Assembly: GCA_905221605.1 (NCBI GenBank)
Contig: CAJNDS010001269.1
Span: forward strand, 60,001 to 124,000
Length of the DNA: 64,000 nt
Direction of reading: 5' to 3'
Source: Symbiodinium natans
Taxonomy: Eukaryota; Sar; Dinophyceae; Suessiales; Symbiodiniaceae
Every line of letters starts with the position of its first letter. The stretch's first letter is position 1. The notes below the pieces were generated by a model. It saw only the letters and a list, made by a program, of their open reading frames with translations, was not told the origin of the DNA and did not search any database. Of the stretch, positions 62,172 to 64,000 are shown in pieces. The position numbers and the translations under genes were made by a program.

Positions 62172-62587
62172 TCATAAAGCCTGTTGACCAAAGGTTCCTA
62201 CTCAAGATCCCTTTACATCAAGAACATGCCGAGCATTCAACCCTAAGCACACGCACGCACAACAAAACGAAAGCATAACAAATCCAGAAAGGCCTACCTC
62301 GAGGCCTTTTCGCCGAAGCCCGGGCGAGTCAGGGAGTCGATCGGGCCTTACACCACGACTGGGCTGCTCCATTTAGATCTCTTTGGAAACTTAAAACTAA
62401 ATTCCCGGAACTCCAAATGAGATGGGTATATTTCTCAGGGCCCATGCACCTGAATAAGGTATACACGGGCTTTTGAAGTAACCTGGTGAATTTGAACTGT
62501 GGGCCCGAGCATCTACGATTTAGGTGCATGGGCCTTTCGGGTATAGTAGATACTTCTTCTCCTCTTCTGGCAACTTAACCCAATCTA
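62172..62587. other. Intergenic, nothing firm
   Basis: A 66-codon minus-strand frame (62,329-62,529) without a domain; otherwise unique. Confidence 0.4.
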
Positions 62588-62742
62588 CTATTTGCTTAAG
62601 GACCACCCAAGAAATCAAAAACACATCTTCCTGGCAAGGGAGATATAGGGATTGTGATATTCTTTTTTGGGAGGGTTTTTGAAAGCACAGGCCAGCAAGG
62701 CATTATGATATGATTTTTTTGGAGGGTTCTTAAAGCAAAGAC
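62588..62742. repeat. MITE-like element, family F5 (second copy)
   Basis: CTATTTGCTTAAGGACCACC (62,588) faces GGGTTCTTAAAGCAAAGAC (62,724). A second inner end, GAGGGTTTTTGAAAGCAC, lies at 62,672. The minus-strand frames across it repeat the peptides NPPKK and NALLACAFK, reflecting an internal duplication. Confidence 0.65.
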
Positions 62743-62835
62743 CAGTAAGTTCCTTAGCATCAACCCAGGCGAAGGGCACGGTCTCCATCCGGCACAAGTG
62801 ATGATGCGGCGGCAAGGCATGGCTCGGCCTCGGAG
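62743..62835. other. Unique sequence
   Basis: Nothing recognised. Confidence 0.5.
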
Positions 62836-62867
62836 GTTTAGGGTTTAGGGTTTAGGGTTTAGGGTTC
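62836..62867 (+). repeat. Short TTTAGGG block
   Basis: About four copies. Confidence 0.9.
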
Positions 62868-62914
62868 AGAAGCCGGAGCGAACATTCAGAAACGTCTGGC
62901 AGACGCCAGTGCTG

Positions 62915-63023
62915 TAATATAGGGGCCAACAGAACTAAAAGAGGGTTTGGGGGGTTATTCTGGTATAACCAGAGAGGGACCATAAGGGAATATTATTAGT
63001 AATTATTCCGACCCCCCATATTA
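62915..63023 (+). repeat. MITE-like element, family F2 (best copy)
   Basis: Outer ends TAATATAGGGG (62,916) and CCCCCCATATTA (63,012) are inverted. The interior has the palindrome GGTTATTCTGGTATAACC (62,953) and the family words GGGACCATAAGGGAATATTA and AATTATTCCGACCCC. Confidence 0.75.
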
Positions 63024-63914
63024 GAGAACTGCAGGTGCGAAACCAGAACCCCTAGGCAGGGCGCACACCGCATGTAGACTCGCAGCAGCCTCTCTAAGCC
63101 CCTAAACCCTAAACCCTAAACCCTAAGCCCCCTGCGAAGTTCCCCGCGGAGCGCGGCGAGCTCAGGTGTGGTTGGGAGTGCTAGCGTCCGCCTTGGGTCA
63201 AAGCTGCCGGAGTGAAGGTCGAAGGCTGGAAGATAACTTGCTGGTTTAGGGTTTAGGGTTCAGGGTTCAGGGGGAGAAAGGCTAACCATTGGGCGTTGAG
63301 GAATACCCAAATGTTTCAAGGATACCTGCTAAGCCCAGCGAGAAGTACTGAAGAATGCAAAGGAGGGCACAGGATCGAGAAATGCTGTGGAAGGAAAGAA
63401 GCAGGGAAGAAAATTCGGGTCCGTGTACCTTCTGAAGGTACCCTTGGGCTTTGGAGTGATTCTAATATTTTGTTAGTTGGGGTCTAAGCATACATGGTTT
63501 AGGTACATGGATCTTTCGGGAGGCAAGAGCTGTCGACGCTCGACCCGGCTTGCCTTTGGGGTCGCTTGCCTTGTATTTTCCTGCGTGCCGTGTCTTCCTG
63601 TCTGCGTCCTTCCCAAAACATCCTAAATCCTCATTCAACCCCAACACCCGATACCTAAACCCGATGCCCTCGCCAGTCCCTATCCTCTCTAAGATCCGTC
63701 CGGAACACTAAACCCCCTCAACCCAAGCCCGAAAATGTCTCGTGGGATTTAAGGCTTCAGGTAGTTTAGGGTTTTGGCCTTTAGGTTTTTAGGGTTCAGG
63801 GTGCCTCAAGCTGCCCATGTTCCCGACAGGCCTGGACTCAGCTCTCTCGCGCACCGACAGGCGAGTCCAGGGCTCGCGCGAAAGCTGCATAGCCGGAGAC
63901 CTCTGTTTCCCTAA
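63024..63914. other. Intergenic, nothing firm
   Basis: CCCTAAA copies at 63,101-63,126 and a TTTAGGG scrap at 63,244-63,270. Frames at 63,296-63,647 (61-63 codons) have no domain. Confidence 0.4.
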
Positions 63915-63996
63915 AGGCTCCTATGTAGTACCTTTTTGGGGTAGTATACTAGAATCCCCTATAACTACACCAAAAAGGAACTACATTAGAGCCTTC
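63915..63996. repeat. MITE-like hairpin element, family F6
   Basis: AAGGCTCCTATGTAGTACCT (63,914) faces AGGAACTACATTAGAGCCTT (63,976). Arms of about 31 bp have only a few mismatches, with the loop near TATACTAGAATCC. 82 bp, at the window edge. Confidence 0.75.
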
Positions 63997-64000
63997 AGGT

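Noticed and set aside
1-64000. Window as a true chromosome end
   Set aside because: Telomeric blocks are short, in both orientations and spread evenly; no long terminal array lies at either edge.

Overview
This window looks like nuclear DNA of a dinoflagellate, most likely a coral-symbiont type (Symbiodiniaceae). The case rests on four things. TTTAGGG/CCCTAAA blocks occur throughout on both strands. Genes are extremely sparse, and no frame stays open beyond about 190 codons. Three short fragments resemble the pentatricopeptide (PPR) proteins abundant in these algae (for example AEPFNAAISACEKAALP at about 24.8 kb). One degenerate fragment looks like a LINE. Plants and chromerids also have TTTAGGG telomeres, so the assignment is probable, not proven. 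I saw no rRNA, tRNA, CRISPR array, dinoflagellate spliced-leader sequence or bacterial operon.

Layout. 0-4.6 kb: telomere-like blocks, a 136-bp tandem repeat and microsatellites. 4.7-11.5 kb is the most structured part: two segments of about 2.6 and 3.2 kb. Each is bounded by terminal inverted repeats made of a (TA)n run, a C/G run and a short unique word. The first holds two large foldbacks and a 375-bp higher-order repeat. The second holds a 550-bp higher-order array of palindromes and then an AT-rich stretch with the broken remains of a membrane-protein-like gene on the minus strand. I read them as two related, probably dead DNA transposons that insert into TA microsatellites. 11.5-32 kb: degenerate telomere-like blocks, short inverted-repeat elements, PPR scraps and unassigned ORFs. 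32.2-48 kb: a long 8-mer array, repeat-derived ORFs, a complex microsatellite at 41.4 kb and the LINE scrap at 43.2-43.5 kb. 48.5-50.7 kb: a 600-636-bp higher-order repeat. 51-64 kb: more telomere-like blocks, short TIR elements and a few coding-like stretches.

No set of genes can be shown to work together here. The real content is repeat biology: at least eight families of short TIR elements, two larger elements, and interstitial telomeric repeats. One telomeric array (51.09-51.17 kb) sits in the middle of an element whose other copies lack it, which is direct evidence that telomeric arrays were inserted into pre-existing sequence.

Translated TTTAGGG arrays give strings such as GFRV and LGF, and CCCTAAA arrays give TLNPKP. 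ORFs rich in these are artefacts and were left out. All coding calls are low confidence because dinoflagellate genes are intron-rich and cannot be assembled by eye.
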